A DNA stretch of 64,000 bases from the IMG/VR virus record IMGVR_UViG_3300022911_000003, positions 1 through 64,000 of that record. One strand, 5' to 3'. A program made the position numbers and the translations under genes. The notes below the pieces were generated by a model. The model ran no database searches. It was not told where the DNA came from and saw only the letters and a list, made by a program, of their open reading frames with translations. This document shows positions 48,950 through 57,985 of this stretch, one piece after another. The stretch is from a virus. Each line of letters starts with the position of its first letter. Position 1 is the stretch's first letter.

Positions 48950-50550
48950 GAACTGATCCGCGCCAGGGCAAGACCCAAGAAGAGGCGATGCTCGAATCGC
49001 TTCTCGCATGGGAGCAAAACCGCGCCCAAGAGAAGATGCTCATTGAGGCACAGCGCGAGGGGGAGCGAATCAGGGAAGAGTGCCACCGTTTGATCGGCTT
49101 CATCGGCCACGCTTGGAGAATACTTGAGCCAGTAGCTGAGTTGAAAATAGGGTGGGCCATTGATGCGATGGCTGAGCACCTGGAGGCTATCCACTATCGC
49201 TACATCAAAAACCTCCTGACCAACGTTCCACCCGGGATGCTTAAGTCATTGATGACAAACGTGTTTTTTCCAGCTTGGGAATGGGGTCCAAAGGATAGGT
49301 CAGATATGCGTTATGTCTGCACCAGTTACGGCCTGGACCTTACGAACCGTGATGGAGAGAAGTTTCTCAGACTGATCACGTCGGAATGGTATCAGACGCT
49401 TTGGACCCCGGTTAACGTAACAAAATTTGCGGTCGATAATATTGGGAACTCAAACACTGGCGTCAGAATCGGGGTTCCGTGGTCAAAGAGTATGGGGCGC
49501 CGGGGCGGCAGGTTTATGTTCGATGACCCGCATGACCTGCTTAATGCCGAAGCCGATGACCAGCGCGCCACGACAGTTCGTCTGTTCAAGGAAGGCGCAT
49601 CGTCCCGACTGAATGACCCTGAGACCGATTCGATGATCGGAATCATGCAGCGCCTAAATCAGGGTGACATCTCGGGTTACATTCTGGAAAACGACCCGAG
49701 TTACACCCACCTCATGTTGCCGCAGGAGTTCGAGCCGGAGCGGAAGTGCATCACGTATCGCAAGGACGGCACCAAACTGTTCGAGGACCCGAGAACAAAG
49801 GAAGGTGAGCTCGTCTTCCCCGAACGTTTCAACAGGGCCTATGTCGATTTCCGGAAGAGCGCCAAAGGTATTGGTGCCTACGCCTACGCCGCTCAAGATC
49901 AACAGCGCCCCACACCTCGCGGCGGCGGCTTGTTCCAGAAGACATGGTTCGATAAGAGGACGGTTCAGCGCGTCACTGACCTGCCGGCCAAGATCGTTCG
50001 CACGGTCCGGGCATGGGACTTGGCCGCGACCGACCTGAAAGCGCTGCAAACCACAGGCGCCAGATCGGCCGGGGTCAAGATGGCGAAACTGGCCAATGAC
50101 GAATACGCCATCCTGGGATGCGTGGCTCGGGGGTACGGCCCGGCCAAGGTCAAGGCCCTGATGAAGACCACAGCCAAGGCCGACGGCAAGGGTGTGGAAA
50201 TTTCTGCGCCGCAAGATCCGGCTCAGGCTGGCAAGGTGCAGCGTGCCGACATCATCAAGTCGCTGGCCGGCTTCACCGTCAGCGTCACGACAGAATCGGG
50301 TGACAAGGCTGCGCGTTTCACGCCATTTTCGGTCCAGTGCGAAGAAGGAAATGTCTGGATCGTCGACGGGCCTTGGGTTCAGGAATTCTTCGAAGAACTT
50401 GAGCCGTTTCCAAATGGGAAGCGCAAGGACATCGGCGATGCCTGCTCCCGCGCCTTCGGTCACCTGACCACGAAGCGCCAGCGCAGACCTGTCTCAACAG
50501 CAGGCACGGTGGCGATTCTGCTCCAAGCCGAGGCCGACGCGGAAGCCTGA
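48946..50550 (+). CDS. terL: Terminase large subunit
   Basis: 534 residues from a GTG start. NLLTNVPPGMLKSL near 90-102 is a TerL-type Walker A variant, FMFDDPHDLL contains the Walker B acidic pair, and RTVRAWDLAATD opens the RNase H-like nuclease domain that continues to EGNVWIVDG and KDIGDACSRAF. It cuts concatemers and pumps DNA into the prohead. The first 50 residues form an unusually long, charged helical extension. Confidence 0.9.
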   Translation: MRTDPRQGKTQEEAMLESLLAWEQNRAQEKMLIEAQREGERIREECHRLIGFIGHAWRILEPVAELKIGWAIDAMAEHLEAIHYRYIKNLLTNVPPGMLKSLMTNVFFPAWEWGPKDRSDMRYVCTSYGLDLTNRDGEKFLRLITSEWYQTLWTPVNVTKFAVDNIGNSNTGVRIGVPWSKSMGRRGGRFMFDDPHDLLNAEADDQRATTVRLFKEGASSRLNDPETDSMIGIMQRLNQGDISGYILENDPSYTHLMLPQEFEPERKCITYRKDGTKLFEDPRTKEGELVFPERFNRAYVDFRKSAKGIGAYAYAAQDQQRPTPRGGGLFQKTWFDKRTVQRVTDLPAKIVRTVRAWDLAATDLKALQTTGARSAGVKMAKLANDEYAILGCVARGYGPAKVKALMKTTAKADGKGVEISAPQDPAQAGKVQRADIIKSLAGFTVSVTTESGDKAARFTPFSVQCEEGNVWIVDGPWVQEFFEELEPFPNGKRKDIGDACSRAFGHLTTKRQRRPVSTAGTVAILLQAEADAEA

Positions 50551-50577
50551 TTGTGCCGTTTCCGGTTTGCGTATAGG
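50550..50577 (+). promoter_or_regulatory. Late promoter-like element, copy 3
   Basis: ATTGTG at 50550-50555 and TATAGG at 50572-50577, followed by CTCCGC, resembles the elements before both tail spikes (ATTGTG, TATGCT, then C-rich). It lies 38 bp before the portal start. Confidence 0.4.
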
Positions 50578-50614
50578 CTCCGCCTCGTAAAAACCCCTAC
50601 AGGACGTCTCGGGC

Positions 50615-51994
50615 ATGGCGAAATTCGACATTTGGAACGGCGGCCTGATCGATCAGCGCCCCAACCGCGTCTCGCCTTTTGAGGAAGCGGGACGTTCCGG
50701 AACGGCAATTTACAACGGATACGTCTATAGCGGCGAACGAAACGCCAAGGTCCAGGGCAGGACGAGGTACGAAACGGCTCAAGACGTTCTGGTCAACTCC
50801 GCCGTGGTCGGCGCCGGGATGAGGTTTTTCCTGGATCTGGTGTCATACCCGAAATGGAGCACGGTTGCGGCCGGCGCCGAGAAGGACGGAAAAGCTTCGG
50901 ATGAAGCGAAGCGCGTTGCGGACTTTGTCACGGAGCAGCGCGAAAGCCTTACCGATTCCTGGGCCAGATGCGTGCGCCGCATGGCAGCGTCTCGGTTCTA
51001 CGGCTTTGGCATCCACGAATGGACCGCAGTAAAAATACAGGAAGGGCAATGGTCCGGCTCGATCGGCATGGAAAGCCTCGAGTCCCGGCCTTGGCAAACC
51101 ATAGAGCAATGGGACACGAACCTCCAAGGCACGGTCTATGGCGTGGTGCAGCGGGTCCTAAATTCTGCCGAGTCGGACTGTTACATCCCTCGTGGAAAGT
51201 TTGTTTACCTCGTCGACGATGCTTTCAGCGACAGCCCGGAAGGCATCGGACTTTGGCGCCACCTGGTCGAGCCATATGAGCGGTTCAAGGCGTACTGCAA
51301 GATCGAATCCATGGGCTTTGAGCGCGACCTGCGCGGAATTCCGGTCGGCTATGCCCCGTTGGGCGACTACGAACTGGACGGCCTGACGGCGGAGCAGATC
51401 GCGGCCAAGATCAAGCCTCTGACCGATTTCGTTTCGCTGCAGGCCAAGAAGTCCGATACCGCCATTGTGCTCGACTCGTCGACCTATGTCAGCCAGGGCG
51501 AGACACAGGACTCGGTCAGTCCGGTCAAGAAATACGGCATCGAACTCATGACGGCCTCGGGCAACGGTTTTGCCGACATCGGGAATGCCATTGACCGGGC
51601 TCAGTACCAGATGGCCCTGCTGTGCGGAACCGAAACCATGCTGACCGGCGCGGGCCGCGAGGGGAGCCGAGCCCTGAGCGATTCGCAGGCCAAGGCCCTT
51701 TCCATGCGGGTCGATAGTTGTGCCGGCGACATTGTGGCAGCGACGAACCGGGACTTCATCGCGCCCCTGATGCGCCTCAACAACATCCCCCGTGAACTGT
51801 GGCCCAAGGCCAAGATCGAGTCGTCGCAATACACCGACGTCCTGACCAAGTCGCAGTTGCTGGTCAATCTGGCGAACGCCGGGGCTGTGTTGTCACCAGA
51901 AGACCCGGCCGTGAATGAACTCAGGCTGGAGGCCGGACTGCTTGCCGCTGCGGGAGACATCATGTCGCTCGATGCCATGAATACGGGGAAATAG
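50615..51994 (+). CDS. Portal protein
   Basis: 459 residues, next to terL. GIGLWRHLVEPYERFKAYCK, then FERDLRGIPVGYAPLGDYEL and IDRAQYQMALLCGTETML fit the DUF935/Mu-like portal family. It forms the ring through which DNA enters and leaves and to which the tail is joined. Size fits the family. Ends with a helical acidic tail. Confidence 0.8.
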   Translation: MAKFDIWNGGLIDQRPNRVSPFEEAGRSGTAIYNGYVYSGERNAKVQGRTRYETAQDVLVNSAVVGAGMRFFLDLVSYPKWSTVAAGAEKDGKASDEAKRVADFVTEQRESLTDSWARCVRRMAASRFYGFGIHEWTAVKIQEGQWSGSIGMESLESRPWQTIEQWDTNLQGTVYGVVQRVLNSAESDCYIPRGKFVYLVDDAFSDSPEGIGLWRHLVEPYERFKAYCKIESMGFERDLRGIPVGYAPLGDYELDGLTAEQIAAKIKPLTDFVSLQAKKSDTAIVLDSSTYVSQGETQDSVSPVKKYGIELMTASGNGFADIGNAIDRAQYQMALLCGTETMLTGAGREGSRALSDSQAKALSMRVDSCAGDIVAATNRDFIAPLMRLNNIPRELWPKAKIESSQYTDVLTKSQLLVNLANAGAVLSPEDPAVNELRLEAGLLAAAGDIMSLDAMNTGK

Positions 51995-51995
51995 G

Positions 51996-52499
51996 ATGAC
52001 CTTCGTCACCATTACCGGATCTGAAACCCAGTACCCGACCTATGCCGACATCGGCATGGCCAATGACTACATGCTTGCAGTCTTCGGGCCGCTGGGCACG
52101 GCATGGCGTGCCACGGATTACGACACATTGTCGCGCGCCCTTGCAACGGGGTACAGGCAACTGAACCTTCTGTCATGGACCACGGGTTATGCCGAAGACC
52201 CTGACTGGCAACTCGCCATCGTCTCAGCCAATATCGAATACGCCGCGGCCCTGGTCGAGGGCAGTTTCACGGATCAGCAGACCCAGTTGGCCAGCGGCAC
52301 CAAGCGCCTCAAAGCCGACACGGCGGAGATCGAGTATTTCAAGGTCTTCACCCGAGCAGGCCCGGCCCTGAATTTGCCAAGAACGGTCTATGACTTGATC
52401 AAGCCATGGTTGGCAGCGACGTCCGGCGCCGCACCGGGCTACTCATCCGGAACCGATGGATGCAGCGCTTTCAAATACGACTACCGCCAGTACTTTTAG
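51996..52499 (+). CDS. Head completion/connector protein
   Basis: 167 residues. YPTYADIGMANDYMLAVFG, ALATGYRQLNLLSW and NLPRTVYDLIKPWL follow the small helical adaptor fold of connector proteins annotated as DnaT-like in phages. Position after the portal supports it. Confidence 0.6.
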   Translation: MTFVTITGSETQYPTYADIGMANDYMLAVFGPLGTAWRATDYDTLSRALATGYRQLNLLSWTTGYAEDPDWQLAIVSANIEYAAALVEGSFTDQQTQLASGTKRLKADTAEIEYFKVFTRAGPALNLPRTVYDLIKPWLAATSGAAPGYSSGTDGCSAFKYDYRQYF

Positions 52500-52508
52500 G
52501 AGCCTGTC

Positions 52509-53072
52509 ATGACCTCTGCCCTCGTTATCGGTTGCGCCTCGTGCGTCTGGGAAGACGCTGAAAAGGCCATGAAGCTGTTCAAGCCTGACATGATCGTCGC
52601 AGTGAACCATATCGGCATCGACTGGCCCGACCGCGTCGACCACTGGGCAACGTGCCACGTCGATCTTTTTCCGGCATGGATGGAACAGCGCGCCGCCAAG
52701 GGCTACGAGCCTGCCGGCCAACTCTGGACCAACAATACCAAGATCGGCCAGTTGCCTCCAGAATTGAAGGGACTCGGCATCAAGGGCGTGGAGTACTGGG
52801 ACGGATCAAGCGGGGCGCTCGGGGCGCTTGCCGCGATCGAGGCCGGAGCGGATCGAGTCGTTCTGGCCGGCGTCCCACTGACCAATGGGCCGCATTACTA
52901 CGAGGGCGACCACTTTACCTGGGACGCGACGTATCAGCGGATGTGGAACTATAATTACCTGAAGTTCGACGACAAGGTCCGCAGTGTTTCTGGTTGGACC
53001 CGTGAACTTCTGGGCCAACCGATCAAGTCATGGTTCAAAAATGCCGTTCGACCAGATCCAGAAGAAGTCTGA
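52509..53072 (+). CDS. Conserved protein in the head cluster
   Basis: 187 residues with AGGAG upstream. ALVIGCASCVWEDAEKAMKL, VAVNHIGIDWPDRVDHWATC and GSSGALGALAAIEAGADRVV suggest a nucleotide-sugar-like or deoxyribosyl-type Rossmann fold seen as an uncharacterised protein in several phage head clusters. Not an obvious structural protein. Overlaps the next gene by 32 bp. Confidence 0.5.
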   Translation: MTSALVIGCASCVWEDAEKAMKLFKPDMIVAVNHIGIDWPDRVDHWATCHVDLFPAWMEQRAAKGYEPAGQLWTNNTKIGQLPPELKGLGIKGVEYWDGSSGALGALAAIEAGADRVVLAGVPLTNGPHYYEGDHFTWDATYQRMWNYNYLKFDDKVRSVSGWTRELLGQPIKSWFKNAVRPDPEEV

Positions 53073-54024
53073 GGCGTTAAAGCTTCTCGAAACACTGCTC
53101 GACCGTCAGGAAGCGAAGGTCCGGGCCGCGTTCATGGACTTCGTGCGCCGGGTTTCGTCCGATGAAGTGATTCGCGCCATTGCCGATCTGGTCCAGCGTG
53201 GCCAGGTGACTGAGGCTCTGGCTATCATCGGGTATGAAGGTGCCAGTCTCGGCACCGCAGCCAATGCCGTTTTTCTCGGTTCGGCCCAGACCGAGGCTGA
53301 GGCGCTGGTCGACCAGTTGCGCCGCTTGGCTCCTCGTGCCGGATTGGCCTTCAATCCCTTCGACAGCACCTTGGCAGCCATTGCACGTCAGACGGGCCTC
53401 CGGTTTGTTCAGGAAACGACCCAGTCGCAGCAAAACACGATACTGGATGCCCTGAGCCGAAACATAGGCGGCGATGTGCGGCAGACCGCCCGCGCGATCC
53501 GCAGCGCCATCGGCCTGACCACGGCACAACAGGACTCGGTCAGGCGGTACAGAAACCTGCTCGAAACCGGGTCGCGCCGAGCCGTTGAGGTTGCGTTGCG
53601 GGACAAGCGTTTCGACTCCAGCGCCAGTCGTGCCGCAGAGGGTTTGGCCCTTGATCCGGCCAAGATTGACCGCATGGTCGAGCGCTACAGGCAGAACTTC
53701 GTTGCGTATCGCGCCACCGTCATTGCCAGGACCGAAGGCGGGCACCTGTTCGGCGTGGCACGAGAGGCCGGGTTCCGGCAGATGCTGCAGCAGGCCGGGA
53801 TTGCAGAGTCACGCGGCGAAAAGGGATGGCGCACCCGGCGCGATGCCTTGGTGCGAGACCTGCATGAGCCTATGGACGGTGTCTGGGTCGGACTGAACCA
53901 GGTCTTCACCATGCCGAACGGTGAGGTTTGCTACAGGCCCAAGGACCCATCACTGAGCGCCAAGAACAGGTGTTCGTGCCGCTGCCTTCACCAGTTCAGC
54001 ATCAGGTCGGATTCGGGCATGTAG
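53041..54024 (+). CDS. Minor head protein, MuF/SPP1 gp7-like
   Basis: 327 residues from ATG 53041. The helical N-terminus is followed by VIARTEGGHLFGVAREAGFR, WRTRRDALVRDLHEPMDGVW and a Cys-rich end with CSCRCLHQF, the classic C-terminal pattern of the Mu gpF / SPP1 gp7 family. These proteins help head assembly and may enter the host with DNA. Confidence 0.75.
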   Translation: MPFDQIQKKSEALKLLETLLDRQEAKVRAAFMDFVRRVSSDEVIRAIADLVQRGQVTEALAIIGYEGASLGTAANAVFLGSAQTEAEALVDQLRRLAPRAGLAFNPFDSTLAAIARQTGLRFVQETTQSQQNTILDALSRNIGGDVRQTARAIRSAIGLTTAQQDSVRRYRNLLETGSRRAVEVALRDKRFDSSASRAAEGLALDPAKIDRMVERYRQNFVAYRATVIARTEGGHLFGVAREAGFRQMLQQAGIAESRGEKGWRTRRDALVRDLHEPMDGVWVGLNQVFTMPNGEVCYRPKDPSLSAKNRCSCRCLHQFSIRSDSGM

Positions 54025-54089
54025 GGTGCCTTCAGACCCGATTTACGGGCATTTTAACGACCCCCTTGCAAAACAAAAAAATACTGTCA

Positions 54090-54118
54090 CCCTGAATGCA
54101 AGTTCTCAGGGCCTTTTC
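54090..54118 (+). terminator. Weak terminator before the head maturation genes
   Basis: CCCTGA (54090-54095) pairs with TCAGGG (54106-54111), followed by CCTTTTCCC. A second small hairpin CCCG-ATTTA-CGGG with a following ATTTT lies at 54037-54049. These may adjust the ratio between minor head and later capsid genes. The 99-bp gap also has an A-rich run. Confidence 0.4.
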
Positions 54119-54123
54119 CCGGC

Positions 54124-55110
54124 ATGTCCAAACCCTTCACCTCGCTCGATTATTCGCCGAGTTTCACGGCCGAGGGTGACATGCGCCTGCTCGCGAAGGG
54201 CAAGACATCCCCGCTTTACGTTTTCCGCAGCGTGGTCAACACCGCTGATATCGTGTCGTGGGCCAAGGCTCAGGGTTTCGCATCCGTGGTCGATCCGGCC
54301 GAGTTGCACGTGACAGTCATCTACTCCAAGTCCCCGGTCGACTGGTTCAAGTTCGGTGAGAATTGGAGCGGCGACGAAAAGGGCCAACTGACGATCAATG
54401 CCGGGGGGCCGCGCGCCGTCGAAAAACTCGGTGACAAGGGCGCAGTCGTCCTGATGTTCGCCTCGTCGCAGTTGTCGTGGCGCAATCGCTCGGCTGTAGA
54501 AGACCTTGGTGCGTCGTGGGACTATCCAGAGTATCAGCCTCATATCACGATCACCTATGCCGCGGGCGGCCTGGACCTGACTGAGGTAGAGCCCTACACC
54601 GGCAAGATAGTCCTCGGCCCTGAGATGTTCGAGGACATCGACGACAACTGGTCCGACACCGTTGTTGAAGTCAGCGATGTGCACGAGGTTTCCAAGATCC
54701 AGTGCCGCATCGCCAAGGTCGACGACTCGCTCGGCATCGTGTTCGGTTGGGCCATTGTGTCCAGCGTCGACGGCGAGCCGTACTATGACCTGAACATCGA
54801 CAAGTCCGGTGAGCGCGTCCCGGAGCACATTCCGGAGCAGGCCATGCTCAAGGCCGCCGTTCCGTTCGCCGAGGGTGAGCGACCGGCCAACGACATGCAC
54901 GACGGCCCTGATGTCGGCACCTATCCATTCATCATGCCCCTGACTGACGACATCGCCAAGGCATTCGGTATTGAGTGCGACAAGCGCGGCCTGATGATCG
55001 GGTTCAAGCCCACCGATAAGGCGCTGCTGAAGCAATTTGCCGATGGCACCAGGACTGGCTTTTCGATCGAAGGTCACCGCGTCAAAGTTACGGAGCACGC
55101 CAGTGCCTAA
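54124..55110 (+). CDS. Acb1-like (anti-CBASS) domain fused to XkdF-like head domain
   Basis: 328 residues. The first ~175 look like a 2H phosphoesterase of the Acb1 family: LYVFRSVVNTADIVSWAKAQ, LHVTVIYSKSPVDWF with His62/Thr64, and YQPHITITY with His140/Thr142. Acb1 of T4 degrades the cyclic nucleotides made by CBASS immunity. Residues about 190-325 (FGWAIVSSVDGEPYYDLNID, HIPEQAMLKAAVPF, MPLTDDIAKAFGIECDKRGL) resemble XkdF-type prohead proteins. Being built as a head-gene fusion, the enzyme might be packaged in virions; that is inference. Confidence 0.65.
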   Translation: MSKPFTSLDYSPSFTAEGDMRLLAKGKTSPLYVFRSVVNTADIVSWAKAQGFASVVDPAELHVTVIYSKSPVDWFKFGENWSGDEKGQLTINAGGPRAVEKLGDKGAVVLMFASSQLSWRNRSAVEDLGASWDYPEYQPHITITYAAGGLDLTEVEPYTGKIVLGPEMFEDIDDNWSDTVVEVSDVHEVSKIQCRIAKVDDSLGIVFGWAIVSSVDGEPYYDLNIDKSGERVPEHIPEQAMLKAAVPFAEGERPANDMHDGPDVGTYPFIMPLTDDIAKAFGIECDKRGLMIGFKPTDKALLKQFADGTRTGFSIEGHRVKVTEHASA

Positions 55111-56026
55111 GCCCAGCAAGACTCGCGTGCTTCACGAACTGAGCCTGACCAAGATCGCCGCCGTGGACCTGCCGTGCCAGGAACACGCCCAGGTCACGAT
55201 CATCAAGAATTCCGACTCCAAGTCGGCAAAGCCCGGTCAGTCCGGCGAAACAGACGAAGGAAACCATATGTCTGTCATTACGAAAATGCTGGGTCTGAAG
55301 GACGATGCCAGCGCGGCCGAAATTGATACGGCCTTTACCAAGTACGCCGAGGACAACAAGACCTCCGTTGACCGTCTCTCCCAGGTCGAAAAGGCTCTGG
55401 CGGAACAGTCCCTGCTCGCCGGCATGTCCGACGAGTCACGCGTTCATTACAACGACCTGGCCAAGTCGGCGCCGGCCGATGCCGAAGCTTTTGGCAAGAT
55501 GACCGAGGCCGAACGCAAGGCCAAACTCGACGCCGCGAAGGCCGGTGATGAGGTCTGCAAAATGGCCGACGGCACCGAAATCTCCAAGCGCGCTGTCGGC
55601 GATGCCAGTTTCGCGATATTCAAGAAGATGGCGGAAGAAATCAAGGCCGGTGCCGAGGAACGCGCTGAACTGGCCAAGGCCGCCGCTGATGCCGACATCG
55701 AAAAGCGCATCAAGGTCGACTTCGCCAATATTCCGGGCGACGGCAGCGATCTCGCCAAGGTTCTGCGTCTCGCAAAGGCCGCTCCGGATGCCACCAAGAC
55801 GGCCTTCGAAAATATCCTGAAGGCGTACAACACGCTGCTGGGCCAAGCCATGGTTCGCAAGGGCCACAGCGATCCGAAGGTTGATCCGGAAGATCCGGAA
55901 TCACAACTGGACGTCATGGCAAAGGCGTGCGCCAAGGCTGAAAAGATCACCGAAGACGAAGCTTTCGCCAAGGTGCTCCAAACCCCCGAGGGTCGCGAGC
56001 TCTACGCTCGTATGGACACTCAGTAA
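55103..56026 (+). CDS. Head scaffold-like protein with possible internal start
   Basis: 307 residues from GTG 55103 (GGAG 7 bp upstream), overlapping the previous gene by 8 bp. TRVLHELSLTKIAAVDLPCQ resembles the end of prohead protease/XkdF proteins. From about residue 55 the chain is Ala/Lys/Glu-rich and helical, as in scaffolds. ATG 55268 (MSVITKMLGLKDDA) has AAGGA 6 bp upstream and could yield a shorter scaffold of 252 residues, as in lambda C/Nu3. Confidence 0.6.
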   Translation: MPKPSKTRVLHELSLTKIAAVDLPCQEHAQVTIIKNSDSKSAKPGQSGETDEGNHMSVITKMLGLKDDASAAEIDTAFTKYAEDNKTSVDRLSQVEKALAEQSLLAGMSDESRVHYNDLAKSAPADAEAFGKMTEAERKAKLDAAKAGDEVCKMADGTEISKRAVGDASFAIFKKMAEEIKAGAEERAELAKAAADADIEKRIKVDFANIPGDGSDLAKVLRLAKAAPDATKTAFENILKAYNTLLGQAMVRKGHSDPKVDPEDPESQLDVMAKACAKAEKITEDEAFAKVLQTPEGRELYARMDTQ

Positions 56027-56053
56027 CCCCGCGCCGCCAGAAGGAGCATTATC

Positions 56054-56485
56054 ATGGCTGACAATACCAACGACAACCTGACCGTCACGGTCCAACTGAC
56101 CTCGAACGTTGCCGGCGCCCTGCTTCGCCGTTTCGTGACCTGGGAAACGTCTTCGCCGAACTTCCGCGAAGTCATCACGGCGGTTCCGGCTGCTGCTACG
56201 GGCCGCATGGTCCCCGGCATTCTGGCCGAGGCGATTGATACAACTCTCGCCGACGGGTTCTACAACTCCAGCATCGTCATTCCGGGCGGCATTACCGAAG
56301 TCCTGTGCGGCGAAACCATCACCCAGGGCGCTCCGGTTCGTGTGGGCGGCTACTCCGCTGAAACCGACGGCGCGGCCTATATCGCCAATGCCACGGGCGA
56401 CGTCATCGTCGGGTGGGCATCACAAGACTGCACCGCAGGCAACATCCTGACCTTCAACTTCGTCGGCTACGCTGGCGTGATCTAA
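56054..56485 (+). CDS. Head decoration-like protein
   Basis: 143 residues with AGAAGGAG upstream. TVTVQLTSNVAGALLRRFVT, GAPVRVGGYSAETDGAAYIA and a GDVIVGWASQDC end resemble small capsid-decoration (DUF2190-type) proteins. Directly precedes the major capsid gene, as usual for this class. Confidence 0.65.
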   Translation: MADNTNDNLTVTVQLTSNVAGALLRRFVTWETSSPNFREVITAVPAAATGRMVPGILAEAIDTTLADGFYNSSIVIPGGITEVLCGETITQGAPVRVGGYSAETDGAAYIANATGDVIVGWASQDCTAGNILTFNFVGYAGVI

Positions 56486-56511
56486 CCCACGACCGAAAGG
56501 AAACTCCTCAG

Positions 56512-57534
56512 ATGCCTATCATCCAACCCGGCCGTGCAGACGTTCACGTCAATCGTCCGCTAACCTCGATCAGCATCGCCTACATGCTGAATACCGACGA
56601 CTTTGTTGCCGGCAAGACCTTCCCGGTCGTGCCGGTCGATAAGCAGTCCGACCTGTATTATGTCGTCGATGCTGAGCGTGAAATGCTGCGCGACATTATG
56701 CAAGAGCGTGCTCCTGCGACCGAGTCCGACGGCATGACGTTCAAGTTGTCGACCAACCCGTACTTCGCCCGGAAATACTCGCTGCACCACGACATCCCGG
56801 ATGAAGTTCGTGACAATGCCGATGATCCGCTTGATATGGACCAGATGACGACTCAGGCCCTGACCCAGTCAGCCCTGATCCGTCGCGAAGTCCTGTTCAA
56901 CACGTCGTTCTTCACCGCAGGCAATCCGGGCGATACCTGGACCTTCGACGTCGACGGCGTTTCGTCGGGCGCCTCGACTGCGGCTGCATTCGATCCGACT
57001 GACAATGCGAACAACCAGAAACTTCAGTGGAACGATGCGGCCTCGACGCCGATCGAGGACATTCGTCAGGGCAAGCGCTACGTCAAGGCCCGTACCGGCC
57101 TGCGCCCCAACGTCCTGACGCTTCAGGAAACGGTCTATGACACGCTGCTGGATCACCCCGACATCGTGGGTCGCATAGACCGCGGTCAGACCAGCGGTGC
57201 CGCAATGGCAAACCGTGTGACCCTGGCCCAACTGTTCGAGGTCGACGAAGTCCTCGTCATGGGCGGCGTCAAGAACTCGGCTCAGAAGGGCGCCACTGCC
57301 TCGATCGGTTTCATCGGCGGCAAGAACGCCTTGCTGTCGTACCGCCCCCCGGCACCTGGACGCATGGTCGCTTCGGCGGGGTACTGGTTCGACTGGAAGA
57401 ACGGTCGCGCGCGTGGCATCCGCAAGTTCCGCATGGAACTGAAGGATGCAGATCGTCTGGAATATACCGATTACATGGCCCCGACGAAAATCGGCGCCGA
57501 CCTCGGTTATTTCTTTGGCGCGATTGTGGCCTAA
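56512..57534 (+). CDS. Major capsid protein
   Basis: 340 residues from ATG 56512 (GAAAGGAAA upstream). DDFVAGKTFPVVPVDKQSDL, RKYSLHHDIPDEVRDNADDP, RTGLRPNVLTLQETVYDTLL and GGKNALLSYRPPAPGRMVAS match a phage major-capsid family of the HK97 fold. Gene order (scaffold, decoration, capsid) supports it. Confidence 0.8.
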   Translation: MPIIQPGRADVHVNRPLTSISIAYMLNTDDFVAGKTFPVVPVDKQSDLYYVVDAEREMLRDIMQERAPATESDGMTFKLSTNPYFARKYSLHHDIPDEVRDNADDPLDMDQMTTQALTQSALIRREVLFNTSFFTAGNPGDTWTFDVDGVSSGASTAAAFDPTDNANNQKLQWNDAASTPIEDIRQGKRYVKARTGLRPNVLTLQETVYDTLLDHPDIVGRIDRGQTSGAAMANRVTLAQLFEVDEVLVMGGVKNSAQKGATASIGFIGGKNALLSYRPPAPGRMVASAGYWFDWKNGRARGIRKFRMELKDADRLEYTDYMAPTKIGADLGYFFGAIVA

Positions 57535-57538
57535 GACC

Positions 57539-57985
57539 ATGTCGCTCCGCAACAGACACTGGAAGCAGCGCTTTGACCCGACGGCTCAGTTCGTCTGGAA
57601 CAAGGCAATGCTCTGGGCAGGCGAGAACGTGAAGGTTGGCGACCCGATTCCGGATGAGTTGAAGGCAAACGATAACCGCCTTCGCCGCTTCTGGGAGTCG
57701 GGCGCTATCCAACTGGCCGGCTTCGAGGCACCAGACGTCACGACCGGCCAGGCACCGGAACCAGAGCCTGAGCCCGAAGAAGATGATCCGAGCCATATGA
57801 ACGGCCCGGACGAAGACCTGTCCGAGGAAGGCGCCGATGACTCGCCTGCCCCAGACCAAGACACCGCCAACTGGCGCGACCTGTCGTACAAGGCCAAACT
57901 CGCTCTGGCGCGCACATACGGCCTTGAGGGTCGCAATCCCGGCGCTGAAGACCTCGACGCCTATCTGGAGACCAAGATTGTCTGA
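57539..57985 (+). CDS. Head-tail region protein with acidic linker
   Basis: 148 residues from ATG 57539, 4 bp after the capsid stop. A short N-terminal domain, a Glu/Pro/Asp-rich linker (APEPEPEPEEDDPS), and a small helical C-terminus (YKAKLALARTYGLEG) that resembles a LEM/HeH-type phage motif. Probably a structural adaptor. Confidence 0.55.
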   Translation: MSLRNRHWKQRFDPTAQFVWNKAMLWAGENVKVGDPIPDELKANDNRLRRFWESGAIQLAGFEAPDVTTGQAPEPEPEPEEDDPSHMNGPDEDLSEEGADDSPAPDQDTANWRDLSYKAKLALARTYGLEGRNPGAEDLDAYLETKIV

